A stretch of 64,000 bases of DNA from positions 11,859,277 through 11,923,276 of the forward strand of contig OY978526.1 in NCBI GenBank assembly GCA_963854835.1. The letters are read 5' to 3'. The notes below the pieces were generated by a model. The model did no database searches. It saw only the letters and a program-made list of their open reading frames with translations, and was not told the DNA's origin. The first letter of the stretch is position 1. Each line of letters begins with the position of its first letter. Below are positions 30,406 to 43,716 of the stretch, in pieces. This DNA is from Megamerina dolium (taxonomy: Eukaryota > Arthropoda > Insecta > Diptera > Megamerinidae). The position numbers and the translations under genes are program-made.

Positions 30406-31237
30406 TACAGATATGCCCAGCAATAACTATACATTTATATCGACCTTTGCAGATGATACGGCAATATTGTGCTCTCGCTCTATCCCCATAGAAGCTACTA
30501 AACTTCTGCAGACTCATGTCGATTCTCTCGAAATCTGGCTAGCAAAATGGCGTATAAAAGTCACGCTAAGGCTAGATACATGTCCCCCACTTAAAATTAA
30601 TGGCCAATCAGTTCCACAATGTTCCTCAACAAAGTACTTGGGTATTCACCTCGACAGAAGGCTGACATGGAAAAATCACATAGAGGCAAAGAAAACTCAG
30701 ATCAAGCTTAAAATTAATCAGTTATGGTGGCTGATACACAAAAGATCAAAGTTGAATCTCGAATACAAAGTGTTATTATATAAAGCAATCCTGAAGCCAA
30801 TCTGGACTTATGGTATTCAGTTTTGGGGCACCGCATCTCCCTCAAATATCGAAAAATTGCAGCGAATACAATCCAAGTGTCTGCGAATTATTGTAAACGC
30901 GCCTTGGTATATGAGGAACGTTAACATCCATCGAGATTTAAATGTACCCACAATTTCTGAGGAAGTTGCAATGTCTTGCAGAAGCTACATCCAAAAATTA
31001 CACAGTCATCCGAATCCCCTTGCTAGGCAATTGTTGCTGAGCACGGGGCATCGTCGATTAAAAAGAAAAGACACACTGAATATGCTGTGAAATTGCTATA
31101 CCTCGTGACTCAACAAATTGTGATGGAACGTTGGGAATATCACATAATTTTATTTACAAACTAAATAAAATTATGTGATTTGATTAATTATTGTTAGTTT
31201 CTAAGTAATTTTAGAAAGATCCAATAAAAAGCTTGTT

Positions 31238-31252
<15 letters not shown>
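30406..31252 (+). mobile_element. 5'-truncated jockey-type non-LTR retrotransposon
   Basis: The open frame (about 225 codons, to 31090) starts inside reverse transcriptase just before the catalytic box TFADDTAIL. It continues with the jockey-clade C-terminal region (STKYLGIHLDRRLTWKNHI, YKAILKPIWTYGIQFWG) and ends in a normal jockey C terminus. A short in-frame loss follows WRIKV, where the family normally has extra residues. The 3' UTR runs into AATAAAAAGCTTG and a poly(A) tail at 31238-31252. This is a dead-on-arrival copy, since endonuclease and most of the polymerase are missing. The single intact frame implies modest age. Confidence 0.9.
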
Positions 31253-31271
<19 letters not shown>

Positions 31272-32288
31272 GTTGAATTTGATCTCGTTGAAAGTTGAAT
31301 TAACGAATTCTACCACTTTTTACAATACTGAACAAAATTTAATATCCAAAAGATTTTTCTCTCAAACGGTACCAACTTGCCGACAAGAATTGGCAATTTT
31401 ACTGGCCGTAACAATTTGCTAAAAATGCTTTTTAAATGGGCTCTGTGACAAAACTAAGTTAAAGTGATGTCACGAGGGTTCTGCCGTTCGGGATCGGCTA
31501 ATATAAATAGGTTCCTTCTAAATATTTCAAAATTTAACACACAACAGTATTGGAAGCGAAGCTCGGTGGTAACACAATGGGCCTTTCTGGCATAGGTATG
31601 TCCTCTCAGAGAGAGGGCAACCACATAACCTAACCTAGCCTAAAATACTGAAAATAATGAATATTATGCACAATCTTGACAAATGGTAACAATTCGACTA
31701 TAATGCCAACATTATATTGTGGCATTGGTTTGTGCACTCTATTCTCAAGTACTGGAAATGAAAGCAAGACAATAGAATAGAATCGACCACCAGGAAACAG
31801 AAGTGTTTAAGTGTAAAAAAAAAAATACATCCTACATAGACGAACCAGCAGTCCTATTCCAATTGACTCCTTTGCTTGGCTTGAGCTCTAAAAATAATTC
31901 ATCCGTTATTTGTAGGGGTTTAGGAGAAATTGCGATTATGATACACTAAACTCTTCGTATAATTTCAGTTTTCACTTTTTTATAATAGTTTTACATTACA
32001 TAATTACATAATTTACATAATTGCAAATAAATGAATTATCTGATTTTCATAGTTTATCCGAACTAAAATACCGTCTGTCAAAATAAAAAAATAAGAGAAG
32101 CGATTGTAAGAGAAATAAAGCAATAAGAATTGCAATTACCTTCTAATTTCTCTAAAATTTGTTAGAAGGATTTTAACGTAAGAGCTTGCGATAGAGTCAG
32201 TTGGGATACGGTTGCCATCTTCTAATTCCACCAACGCTCATATGATTGACAGGATGTTGCTAATACAACGACAATTTCATTACTTGGG
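31253..32288. other. Intergenic repeat-like DNA
   Basis: A stretch at about 31320-31640 contains a tail-like sequence related to the SINE-like unit at 9.5 kb (TTTAATATCCAAAAGATTTTT), then a GTTCGGGATCGGCTAA segment and ATAACCTAACCTAGCC. I suspect fragments of a SINE or LINE tail. The remainder shows nothing recognisable. Confidence 0.35.
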
Positions 32289-32540
32289 GTTTACACAAAG
32301 CAATTTTGGCAAGACAATAGCAATTCATTCACACTTTTTTACTAATCCATTCAAACTTCTCTCATTAGCTTCGTCACTGTTTCTGACATAGCAAAAACAA
32401 AACCAAATCAGAGAACGAAATTCACATGAAACGACACTATCGGCGGTTGCTGAAAAGTGTATTGTCTTTATAATTGTCTGCACACCTATGTTACACAAGC
32501 AATTTGTCTCTTGCCTTGTCTTAAATTCTCTTGTGTAAAC
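32289..32540. mobile_element. Possible foldback element
   Basis: GTTTACACAA at the left and TTGTGTAAAC at the right are exact reverse complements. The next about 30 bp inside each end are also related (GGCAAGACAA against TTGCCTTGTC) with gaps. There is no coding capacity. The target duplication was not resolved, so this is tentative. Confidence 0.4.
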
Positions 32541-32772
32541 ATGGCGTTAGCTTGACAGGAAACATTTTTGTTGAAGTACACATTCTTCTGTAAATTTAAA
32601 CGTACCTCTTCTCTATAAAAATTATGGTGGTATTACACTTTCAGTAAGTTGTTGTCAATGATTTTTCTTGATTTTATTCTCTCGTCAATGTTTTCGGTGA
32701 TGTTATAATTCTGGGATACTACAATATCAATATTTTGCTGTCAGAATAATACAATTGTAGTTGCGATGAGAA

Positions 32773-34078
32773 CTGGAATGGAATAAGTCTCCTGAGCATC
32801 GCGTACAAGGTTCTATCGAGCGTACTGTGTGAAAGGTTGAAGCCTATGCTCAGCAACCTGATTGGACCTTATCAGTGTGGCTTCAGACCTGGTAAATCCA
32901 CCATCGACCAGATTTTCACACTGCGCCAAATACTGTAGAAGACCCAAGAAAAACAGATCGACACACACCACCTATTTGTTGATTATAAAGCCGCTTTCGA
33001 CAGTCCGGTAAGGGATTACCTCTACGCAACAATGTCTGAGTTCGGTATTCCTGCAAAGCTCATTCGACTTTGTAGAATGACACTGCATAACTCCCGTTGT
33101 GCAGTGAAAATTGGGAAGGACCTCTCCGCACCGTTTAATACCGAACGGGGTTTCAGACAAGGTGATTCGTTATCGTGCGACTTCTTCAATCTTATTATGG
33201 AGAAAATAATATGAGCTGCTGATCTACGACATAATGGCACTATCTTCAACAAAAGTATCATGCTGTTAGCGTATGCCGACGATATTGACATAATCGGCAT
33301 GAACACGCGAGCAGTCAGTGCAGCATTCTCAGAGTTGGAAAGAGAGTCGCGTCGGATGGGTCTCACGGTGAACGAGGGCAAGACGAAGTATCTAGTGTCA
33401 ACAAACAAAGAGTCCCGGCGTCTTGGACAGCACGTCACTGTTGACAACTACGCTTTTGAAGTAGTAAGGGACTTTGTCTATCTTGGAACCAGCATTAACA
33501 GCAGTAATGACGTCAGCTTGGAGATCATGCGTAGGATAACTCTTGCTAACAGGTGTTACTTTGGGCTGAGTAAGCAATTGAGAAGTCGAGCCCTCTCTCG
33601 AAGAACGAAAACTACACTCTACAAGTCTCTCATCATGCCTGTCCTAACATATGGCGCTGAAGCCTGGACAATTTCCACCTCGGATGAGCGAATACTTGGG
33701 GTTTTCGAGAGAAAAGTCCTACGCAGGATCTTTGGACCTATTTGCGTTGGTGGCGAGTACCGAATAAGGTACAACCATGAGCTGTACGAGCTGTATGCCG
33801 ATATTGACATAGTAAAGCGCATCAAAATCCAGCGGCTGCGCTGGCTAGGTCATGTCGAGCGAATGGAAGAACACGCTCCAGCTAAGAAGGTGTTTTATTC
33901 GGAACCCGCTGGAGGACGACGCAAAAGAGGAAGACCAAACCTCAGGTGGAAAGACCAAGTACTGGAGAACCTGACGGCGCTTGGAATTTCTAACTGGCGC
34001 CAGCTAGCGAAGAACAGAGATGTTATTTTCGGCCTAAATCGATATTCGGTTGTTATGGCCACATAAGTAAGTAAGTAA
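32773..34078 (+). mobile_element. 5'-truncated LINE with 13-bp target-site duplication
   Basis: One frame runs from about 32780 to the stop at 34066 and encodes most of a LINE reverse transcriptase plus C-terminal region: CGFRPGKSTIDQIFTLRQ, VDYKAAFD, GFRQGDSLSCDFFN, then the catalytic AYADDIDIIG box, and a C-terminal GHVERM-type domain. Two in-frame stops interrupt it (TAG 32936-32938, TGA 33212-33214). The 3' end is a short (TAAG)n repeat at 34063-34078 rather than poly(A). GTTGCGATGAGAA occurs at 32760-32772 and again at 34079-34091, exactly bracketing the insertion. Conserved sequence starts abruptly at the 5' end, as in target-primed insertion with incomplete reverse transcription. Clade not assigned. 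Confidence 0.92.
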
Positions 34079-34104
34079 GTTGCGATGAGAAATGAACACA
34101 CTAA

Positions 34105-34354
34105 GGACCAGTTTTTCAGTGCGAGTTTAAACTAAGTTTAAACTCGATTTGCAGTATTTCAGTCAATTGTTAACGTCGTTTAAACTAACTTTAAATGCCC
34201 AATCTAGCTGGGTTAAACTGAGATTAACCTATCAGTTGCTCAGCTGTCTGTTCTTGCACATAAGAACCTCTTTTCTTTCTGCGGTTTAAAGTAGGTTTAA
34301 GTTTTAACACCGCCTATGTAAACTTTGTTAAAATTTGTTCTGAAAAACTGCACC
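34105..34354. mobile_element. Foldback MITE-like element (250 bp)
   Basis: The left end GGACCAGTTTTTCAG and right end CTGAAAAACTGCACC form imperfect terminal inverted repeats. The interior is rich in GTTTAAAC-type palindromes. It is non-coding. The target duplication is not clear. Confidence 0.6.
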
Positions 34355-34368
34355 ATAAAATAAATAAC

Positions 34369-34910
34369 AGTGCGTTTACATTGAGTCGAAATCCGAGATT
34401 TCGTGAACGAAAATTTGAAATCTCTTTGAAGTGTTTACTTTGCCTGAATTCAGGATTTCGTTGACGGTTCTGTCAAAAACGTAAACAAACAATATATAAA
34501 TATATACAAATATTTGCACCTCTAAGTGCAAAACGAATTTCAAGTGTTGAAAGAATGTCTAACGAATGCTATCGTTATAAATAACTACGCAATAGAAATT
34601 GCGTAGTTAAAAATTGCAAAATGGCAATGCTCATTGCCATTTTGCAACTTAAAAGGAAGAGAAACGTTCTTATATTTGCTTTCCATTTACGTTAGTTTGA
34701 TAATTCAAACGAAATCTCGATTCATTTGTCATTTTCAGTTTCAGGGTTGTAATTTTTAATATAAAAAGTTACGTTCGTTTTGTTAAAATTGAGATTTCAA
34801 TGAAACTGGGCGAAATTCAAGGTTTCAAGTCTCACAAAATATATGGTGAAATCCTATAGATTTCGCCAGATTTCATAAACTCTTGGATTTCGAACAAATG
34901 TAAATGCACT
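34369..34910. mobile_element. Foldback MITE-like element (542 bp) beside the DDX43 promoter
   Basis: The ends are AGTGCGTTTACATT and AATGTAAATGCACT, inverted repeats that extend inward with GTCGAAATCC against GGATTTCGAA. A second hairpin inside (TGCGTAGTTA with GCAATAGAAATTGC, 34586-34650) adds to the self-complementarity. It ends exactly where the tandem array begins. Non-coding. Confidence 0.65.
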
Positions 34911-35750
34911 ATAAAGCATACAACATGTTTGTACAGAAAGTCGTATTGTGTATAGGTAGCTTTCTTTATTGTTGAACACACTAAACATATGATAAATTTA
35001 CGGTTTTTCCGACACTGCAGTTGCATCCCTGATACAATTCGTGGAATATTAAAAAAAAACTGACCCTTACAATAAATACATCATACAACGTGTTTGTACA
35101 GGTAGTCGCTTTGTGTACAGGTAGTTTTCTTTGTTGGTTATCCAACACTGCAGTTGCATCCCTGATACAATTCGTGGAATATTAAAAAAAAACTGACCCT
35201 TACAATAAATACATCATACAACGTGTTTGTACAGGTAGTCGCTTTGTGTACAGGTAGTTTTCTTTGTTGGTTATCCAACACTGCAGTTGCATCCCTGATA
35301 CAATTCGTGGAATATTAAAAAAAAAACTGACCTTTACAATAAATATATCATACAACGTGTTTGTACAGGTAGTCGCTTTGTGTATAGGTAGCTTTCTTTT
35401 TTGGTTATTCAACACTGCAGTTGCATCCCTGATACAATTCGTGGAATATTAAAAAAAAAACTGACCCTTACAATAAATATATCATACAACGTGTTTGTAC
35501 AGGTAGTCGCTTTGTGTATAGGTAGCTTTCTTTTTTGGTTATTCAACACTGCAGTTGCATCCCTGATACAATTCGTGGAATATTAAAAAAAAAACTGACC
35601 CTTACAAAAAATATATCATACAACGTGTTTGTACAGGTAGTCGCTTTGTGTATAGGTAGCTTTCTTTTTTGGTTGAACATACTAAACATAGCATAAACTT
35701 ACTGTTTCTCCGACACTGCAGTTGCATCGGCAATACAACTAGTCGAATAT
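34911..35750 (+). repeat. Six-unit tandem array abutting the DDX43 5' UTR
   Basis: The anchor ACACTGCAGTTGCAT starts at 35012, 35145, 35278, 35412, 35546 and 35713, giving spacings of 133, 133, 134, 134 and 167. Each unit has GTTTGTACAG, CTTTGTGTA, the anchor, and (in the first five) GATACAATTCGTGGAATATTA followed by A8-10 and CTGACC. The first and last units keep an extra ACTAAACATA-(N)-TTCTCCG-type segment that the inner units lack. The last unit runs directly into the 5' leader of the DDX43-like gene. Confidence 0.9.
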
Positions 35751-35791
35751 TAATCAGATTTTGGAAATTAAGAAATCAAAACGAAATAAAA

Positions 35792-38103
<2,312 letters not shown>

Positions 38104-38253
38104 ATTCCATATATGAATAGATGTATATAAAACAGTATAGCAGTATATCTAGGGCTGCACACTAGCATATTGTGCATGTATACGTACATATTCCTTTACC
38201 TTTAAGATACGGTGTACGGCATTTTCGCTGAATTTTCATTGATTCATGAATTA

Positions 38254-38259
38254 TTTATT
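38254..38259 (-). promoter_or_regulatory. Candidate poly(A) signal of PRIM2
   Basis: AATAAA on the minus strand, about 60 bp past the PRIM2 stop. No AATAAA is seen on the plus strand between 38104 and 38316, so DDX43 may use a variant signal or end inside PRIM2. Confidence 0.4.
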
Positions 38260-38316
38260 TTTTTTTCTTTTGCTGAAATATATACACAATAATAATAATA
38301 TCGATTTTTAATTTAT

Positions 38317-40036
38317 TTAACATTCAATAGCAGTTAAATCTAAATCACCCTCATCATTGTCCCATGCTGATTTTTCAACCTGCTGACTGCCCGTGTAAGC
38401 ACTCTCTTGTGTCTCTGCAATATTCCACAGTTCATCGTCGTCGTCTGCATTCATCATCATTGTTGTATCGTTAGCGCTGCGTTTAATCGCCTTGCGTACC
38501 ACAGCTCCTCCTCTATCAGCGGACTTTTTGTCGGTTCGATTGCCCATTAGAACTTGACTCTCTTCAAAATATTGATTCGGATGACTGATGCCAACGTCGG
38601 CGGATGTGTCGTGTGTGACTTGAAAATATCGACCACAAGCCAATTGATAGTGACCTTTTGCCACATAACTCATCACTTCTTGCACATGTGCCATTGACAG
38701 TCCGTTAGAGACGAGTTTGTTCTTCAATGTGGCCGGATCATATAATTTATATGGACAACCATGCACATCTCCAGGCACAACATTCTCTTGTATGATTTTT
38801 AAACACGAGTATGGCGTGTAGTTTACCATGGATCCCTTCTTACCGTAATTGTGTTGAATATTGTACTCGTAACTTTTGGCGAATTTCTCAGCATCGATTT
38901 TCTTGGTGAATTCGTCGCGCCAGAAGCGAATAGAATCCTCCAGCGTTACGCCAATACCTTTTAAGAAGAGACCATATTGCATGCGCCCACCATGCTTGAG
39001 ATGATGATTGGCACGTAAATGTTCGTGGCATATGCGCATGCATAGTGGATATGATTTCTTTGAGAGTTGATCCAGTGACTCAATCGGTACAGCGGCCGCA
39101 TCCTTATTAAGCGTGTAGTCTTTGCCCGTATATGATGTATGCAATGACTTAAGTAAATGAAATAGCCGCTCGTCGGTTTCCACATCACGTATTAGACGTT
39201 GGGCCGATTGTAAGCCATGTTCGATTTCGTTCATTTGTCGCACCGCCACAATTGACACAAAATCATGTGTATTAACGTAGGCATACCCGCTTTTGAGATA
39301 GCAACGACGTGAACGAACTAAATCCAATACTTGCGTGAATGGTACCTTATAGAAATCGAGAAGTTCAATTTTTGCAACACTCTGGCCCATTGTGCTCTCG
39401 TAGAGACCATCTTTGACTTCGTCCTTTTGTTCTTCGGTCAGCGGAATGTAGTTAAGCTTGTTAATCTCCAAGAAATGTTTAATATCGGAACTGCCTAACG
39501 AGGAGAATTTATATTTGAACAATTCCATTTCACGTGCAATAAACCATCTGGAACATAGTGGTTTTAATTAACGATGTGATGTTTTTGATTATATTCCTAT
39601 ACCTTTTAAACTCCTCAGTTCGGCAGTATGCTAATCGCAGAATAAAATGTGATATGTAATCTCGACGACGTGCCTGCAATTCAGACTCCCTTTTAGCATT
39701 GGTCGTTGCTGAAGGTGTACCAGCACTAGTGCTAGCAACACTACCGCCACTATTAGTGCAGAGTCGTACATAACCCTTAAGACCTTCACGTATAAGTTCT
39801 GCATTCACGTACTCCTTCCAGTCATCTGATAGAAGGCGAAAATTTTTTGAGCCTGCTTGCTCAAGAATCCGCAGCACTCGTAAACGCTCTAAGGCCAATT
39901 CTTCGAATTCTTGTATTTTGATATCTTCTGTGGGTGGCATCTTGTAGAGCAGTACATTGTGCGGGTATTTTTGTTCCAAATCTTCATACTCTGGTTTTCG
40001 TTCAATACGCTGGCGTGCTTTACGACGAAAATCCAT
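38317..40036 (-). CDS. Prim2: DNA primase large subunit (iron-sulfur regulatory subunit of Pol alpha-primase)
   Basis: Two exons: 40036-39603 and 39547-38317, total 554 residues. The start MDFRRKARQRIERK is the only ATG consistent with the conserved N terminus. The intron is 55 bp with phase 2; the junction reads EEFKR-WFIAREMELF. This subunit supports RNA primer synthesis for Pol alpha. The C-terminal domain keeps all four cysteines expected to ligate the 4Fe-4S cluster, near residues 314 (PLCMR), 393 (YSCLK), 409 (HGCPY) and 449 (LACGRYF). It also has the GGRMQYGLFLKGIG motif and HPNQYFEES. The insert after KGYVRLC in the N-terminal domain is Ser/Thr/Ala-rich. The C-terminal tail beyond about 480 is longer than in vertebrates and acidic (DDDDELWN, DNDEGDLDL). 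Convergent with DDX43. Identification is certain. Confidence 0.97.
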
Positions 40037-40103
40037 TTTTTACGTACTATTAATTTATATTTATTATATTCGCACTTGTACTACCAAATGATTTTAGTTC
40101 AAC

Positions 40104-40117
40104 TTTGGCGCGCTTTT
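40104..40117 (-). promoter_or_regulatory. E2F-like site upstream of PRIM2
   Basis: TTTGGCGCGCTTTT lies about 70 bp upstream of the PRIM2 start codon. TTTGGCGC matches the E2F consensus TTTSGCGC, and E2F control of replication genes is well established in flies and vertebrates. Its position in a short, otherwise AT-rich leader supports function; binding is inference. Confidence 0.6.
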
Positions 40118-40699
40118 ACTTTGACAATTGTCCAATTGTGATTGTAGCGTAGCGGTGTTGCCACCCACTTTCAATTATTTTAGAATAGATGTTTAAATTT
40201 ATTATTAGCACATAATTTGCAAATATTTATTTATTTTATTAAGAATATATTCGTAGTCAGTATATGCAAGTAGTTGTTAATATTTGCCAGCAACATGTAT
40301 TAATGTATAATGAATTTGTAGATTATTGAAGAAATAATTTTTAATTTGAAATTTTAACCATAAGTTAATAATTTAATTTAATTTCGCTTTATTGTTGGTT
40401 CATTTTCAAAAATGTTGTGTGTATTTGAATTTCAGAATTTTATTAATTGGGAAGTCTTTGAAAAAAAAACTCTGGTCATTATACCCTGCAACCAAGATGA
40501 GAGGATATATTTATTTTGGTCAGGTGCTTATAACCACCATAAAGCAATCACCTTAAGAAAGGGGTTTCTGCTTTATATAGCTGCCTTACAAAATCACTGT
40601 TGTGATCCGATCAACGATATTATATACCTCTTGTTACGTGTGGTCTATCGTCCATTTATTTCTGTAAAGAAAAAGAAAAAAAAAACAAAGAAAAGAAAA
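40118..40699. other. Intergenic DNA, no gene seen
   Basis: AT-rich DNA left of the second MITE copy. An open frame at 40412-40705 has random-like composition and ends in a lysine run from poly(A)-rich sequence; I do not support it as a gene. Confidence 0.35.
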
Positions 40700-40702
40700 T
40701 TA

Positions 40703-41199
40703 TAGCCTAGACAGACGGCAGCCTAATTCCGGACTACCGGTGCACTTAATCCGAAGCTGACAGACGGCAATATTGCGGATTAACTAAATGGCTGATTGCT
40801 GTTTTATTAGGTCAGCTCACTTACATTACTATCATTATCAATTTCTGTCATCTGTCACTCTCGATATGAGAAAATCTACAAGAAGTACCTGAACTGAAAA
40901 CTATCAGAAACTTGTAAATTGACATTCACCGTTCGTAATTGACAGCTGGATTTATTTGCCCGCCAACGTTTTTCATATTGAAAACTGTTAACAATTGTTG
41001 AAAGTTTTTTATAAGCGCATACACCTAATATTTTGTAAAATGGATCGAGAAAAATTCACAATAGACAATTTTCAGCAGTGTTGCCATCGCAAATTGCCCT
41101 AATCCTCTTTTATTTTTTTATGGATTAGCTGCAGTTAATGCCCGAGTTAATTCGAATTAACTCGGTAATCCGGAATTAGGCTGCCGTCTGTCTAGGCTA
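40703..41199. mobile_element. MITE-like foldback element, copy 2 (497 bp)
   Basis: It has the same terminal inverted repeats as the element at 5749-6276 and the same TTA flanks (40700-40702 and 41200-41202). The interior is near-identical to copy 1 over long stretches (TATGAGAAAATCTACAAGAA, GACAATTTTCAGCAGTGTTG), with small deletions. Here the inverted repeat is longer, extending to CCTAATTCCGGA. Confidence 0.88.
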
Positions 41200-41202
41200 T
41201 TA

Positions 41203-41565
41203 GGTAGGTTTACAAAGCGGAACTCGAGAAATATAAACAGTCGAAATGGTGTCTGGTGTACTACTATGTCAGTAGAATTGCGAAAATTAAGTCACATCAG
41301 TCACAAAAAGTTAATGATAATTTAACCATGTTTGAAATGACAAAATTCTTTCGTCTAAGGCTATGCCACACGAAATTAACGTACTGAACTAAACTTGTGT
41401 CCCTGTAATTTCATCGACTATACGACCCTCGAATATCTCACGGGCCAATGCCCACGATTCAACAAAATACGAAACTAATTATTCAAGAACTCCTGTCCAT
41501 TATTGACTATCAGATCCTAACCCTGTTAATATAAAAATCATTATTTATTTAGTATCTAAAGCTAC
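41203..41565. other. Spacer between MITE copy 2 and the plus-strand gypsy element
   Basis: About 360 bp of unremarkable sequence; nothing recognised. Confidence 0.3.
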
Positions 41566-41590
41566 ATATTGTAACGAGTGGGATTCTGTA

Positions 41591-42958
41591 AAGTGACCAA
41601 CTAAAAGTGGACCAGCTTAAAAAGCTGTTGGTAGAGATGAATCTATCGTCGTCAGGTGCAAAGGCGGAACTGCTGGTGAGGCTGAGGCAAGCTATAGAGG
41701 CTAAGGGAATTAATGTAGAAGAACATGAGTTCTTCGAGGAAGCCGATATATAAGCAGTTGTGCACGCTGAGGAAGAGAGCAAAATAGATTCGAGTGGTCA
41801 ACTCATGGATTTTATGAAATCCATGATGCAACAACAGCAGCAGCAACTGCAAGGAATTAATGCGGAGTTACAAGAAAATGCGTCTCGCATTGACTCCAAG
41901 TTTCAAGAACATTCGGCTCGCCAAGAGGGCGTTATTAGTGAATTGCGTATGGAAATCCAAGAAGGTTCGTCTCGCCAAGAAAACTTCATTGGAGAATTCC
42001 AGAAGACAATTAACTACAAACTTCAAGAAATTTCTAGGGCTATTAATGAGAAAGTTGCAGAACTAAAAGAACATGTAGATGAAATTTCCGGAGCCGTTAA
42101 TGAAAAGGTTACAGATCTGAAGGAACATGTAGATGATTTGGAAGAGAAGTTCGAGAAATTACAGCACGATCTCAACCAACTAAAAATAAATGGACCAGCC
42201 ACATCAGTGATTCGAGATTCAAGCACAATCAAACTAAAGCCACCAACATTTGACGGAAGCACGCCATTCAGCTACAATTCAGTGACAAGACTGCTGCTTA
42301 AATAGTCACATTAAAAGGTAATGCTTCCGAGGTGTTACAGATGATTCCAGAGAAAGATCGTGGTAGCTATCAGTCACTGATGGACACACTCCAGCGAAAA
42401 TATGGAAATGAATACAAGAGTCAATTACATCGAGTGGAATTGAGATCGCGAGTGCAACGGAGTAATGAGAACCTTCAGGAATTCGCGTCCGATATTGAGC
42501 GCTTATGTCATCTAGCGTTCTCCGGTAATTCGGAAGAGTTCGTCAAAAAAATAAAAATAGAGGCATTCATAGATGGCATACGTGATGGAGAGACAAAGCG
42601 TGCCCTAGTCATGTCACCCAGGAATACTTATGCCGAAACAGTCAGTAGTGCCTTGACGTTTGAAGCCGCCAGTTTCATGTGTCGACCAATGCCACGGGTA
42701 CGCCAATTAGAAACAGAAACAACAGATCTGGTTGAAACAGTGCGTCAGGCAGTAAAATCAGTAGTTCAGCCTGAAGGAAGAACAAGAGGTCGACGCGAAA
42801 ACAAGTTTACTGGTAAGTGCTTCATTTGTGACAAACCAGGACACATGGCGCGTGACTGCCGTCTACGACGAAAGCGATCAAGATCGAATTCTCCAGGAAG
42901 ACAAAAGAAGGAGAATAAGGTGGATAGTGATCGCTCCACTAACACAAATCCATCATAA
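41591..42958 (+). pseudogene. gag: gag of the plus-strand gypsy copy (broken)
   Basis: This matches the intact 469-residue Gag of the other copy. Lesions: loss of the start-codon region, a TAA replacing a CAA codon near 41751, and a small deletion near 42272 that shifts frame. The coiled-coil part has a different arrangement of repeated QE(H/G)S(A/S)RQE-type units than the other copy. The C-terminal zinc knuckle CFICDKPGHMARDC is intact. Confidence 0.9.
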
Positions 42959-43716
42959 AACTAAATCGAGTCAGTTCAGCGGTGCGTGAACTGACTCCAA
43001 AAGTGGGTTGCCCCATCATTCACATTTCACAACTACAGCGTGTGCCAAGCAGCTTGACTATTGATGGAAAATTGGACAATATGGAATTCACGTTAACCCT
43101 GGATACTGGTGCATCACATTCTATAATCAAGAGCGATTTGGTAAAGAGGTTTGAGCCTTTAATAGGAATAAAATTGCGTACAGCAACGGGTGAGGATGCA
43201 CAAATTCTGGGCAAGATAAAGAAACGAGTATCTATTGGAAATTGCACATGGGAACATGAATTCATTGTGGCCGACATCATCGATGACGTAATAATTGGTG
43301 TTGATTTTATGATTGACAACGGATTTACGTTAGATTTAAATCAACGGATACTACGTTGTGCAAATGTCGAATTACCATTGAACATCGGTTACAAGCGGAG
43401 TGGAAACATCAAACGAGTACTGGCATGTCAACGCCAAGAGGTTCCAGCAAAATCAGAAGCGGTGATTTGGGCACAGATAAATGTGGATGATGGGACAGGC
43501 AAGTTGTGGTTAGTGGAAGCAGATAAAGAAATACAAAATAAAAACATCATACTTGGTAGGACGTTAGTAGAACCTAAAGAAAATGGAATAGTACCGGTGC
43601 GAATATTAAACCCAACTAATACATCTACAGTTGTGAAGAAAGGAATGGTGATTGGTCATTGCCAGGAAGTTACTGCCGTAGTAGACTGCGAAAATGGTTC
43701 GTCGATAAAAAGTTGA
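42916..43716 (+). CDS. Retroviral-type aspartic protease domain of the plus-strand gypsy copy
   Basis: The catalytic LDTGASHS motif lies near 43102-43125, followed by an IIGVDFMIDNG flap and helix region. The frame overlaps the end of gag and is offset by one base backwards (-1), opening after a TAG near 42920. I therefore expect -1 frameshifting rather than a separate start. It ends at a TGA (43714-43716) beyond which the same frame continues into reverse transcriptase; the other copy has the same TGA. Confidence 0.85.

Noticed and set aside
35200..35586. Repeated 61-71 residue frames on both strands
   Set aside because: By-products of the 133/134-bp array, reproduced in each unit; no conserved family.
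35669..35791. Upstream in-frame ATG of the DDX43-like gene
   Set aside because: It lies in the tandem repeat, the residues added are repeat-derived, and the family protein start fits the ATG at 35792.
40412..40705. 97-codon frame ending in lysines
   Set aside because: Tail from an A-rich run at the MITE border; no similarity pattern or splice context.
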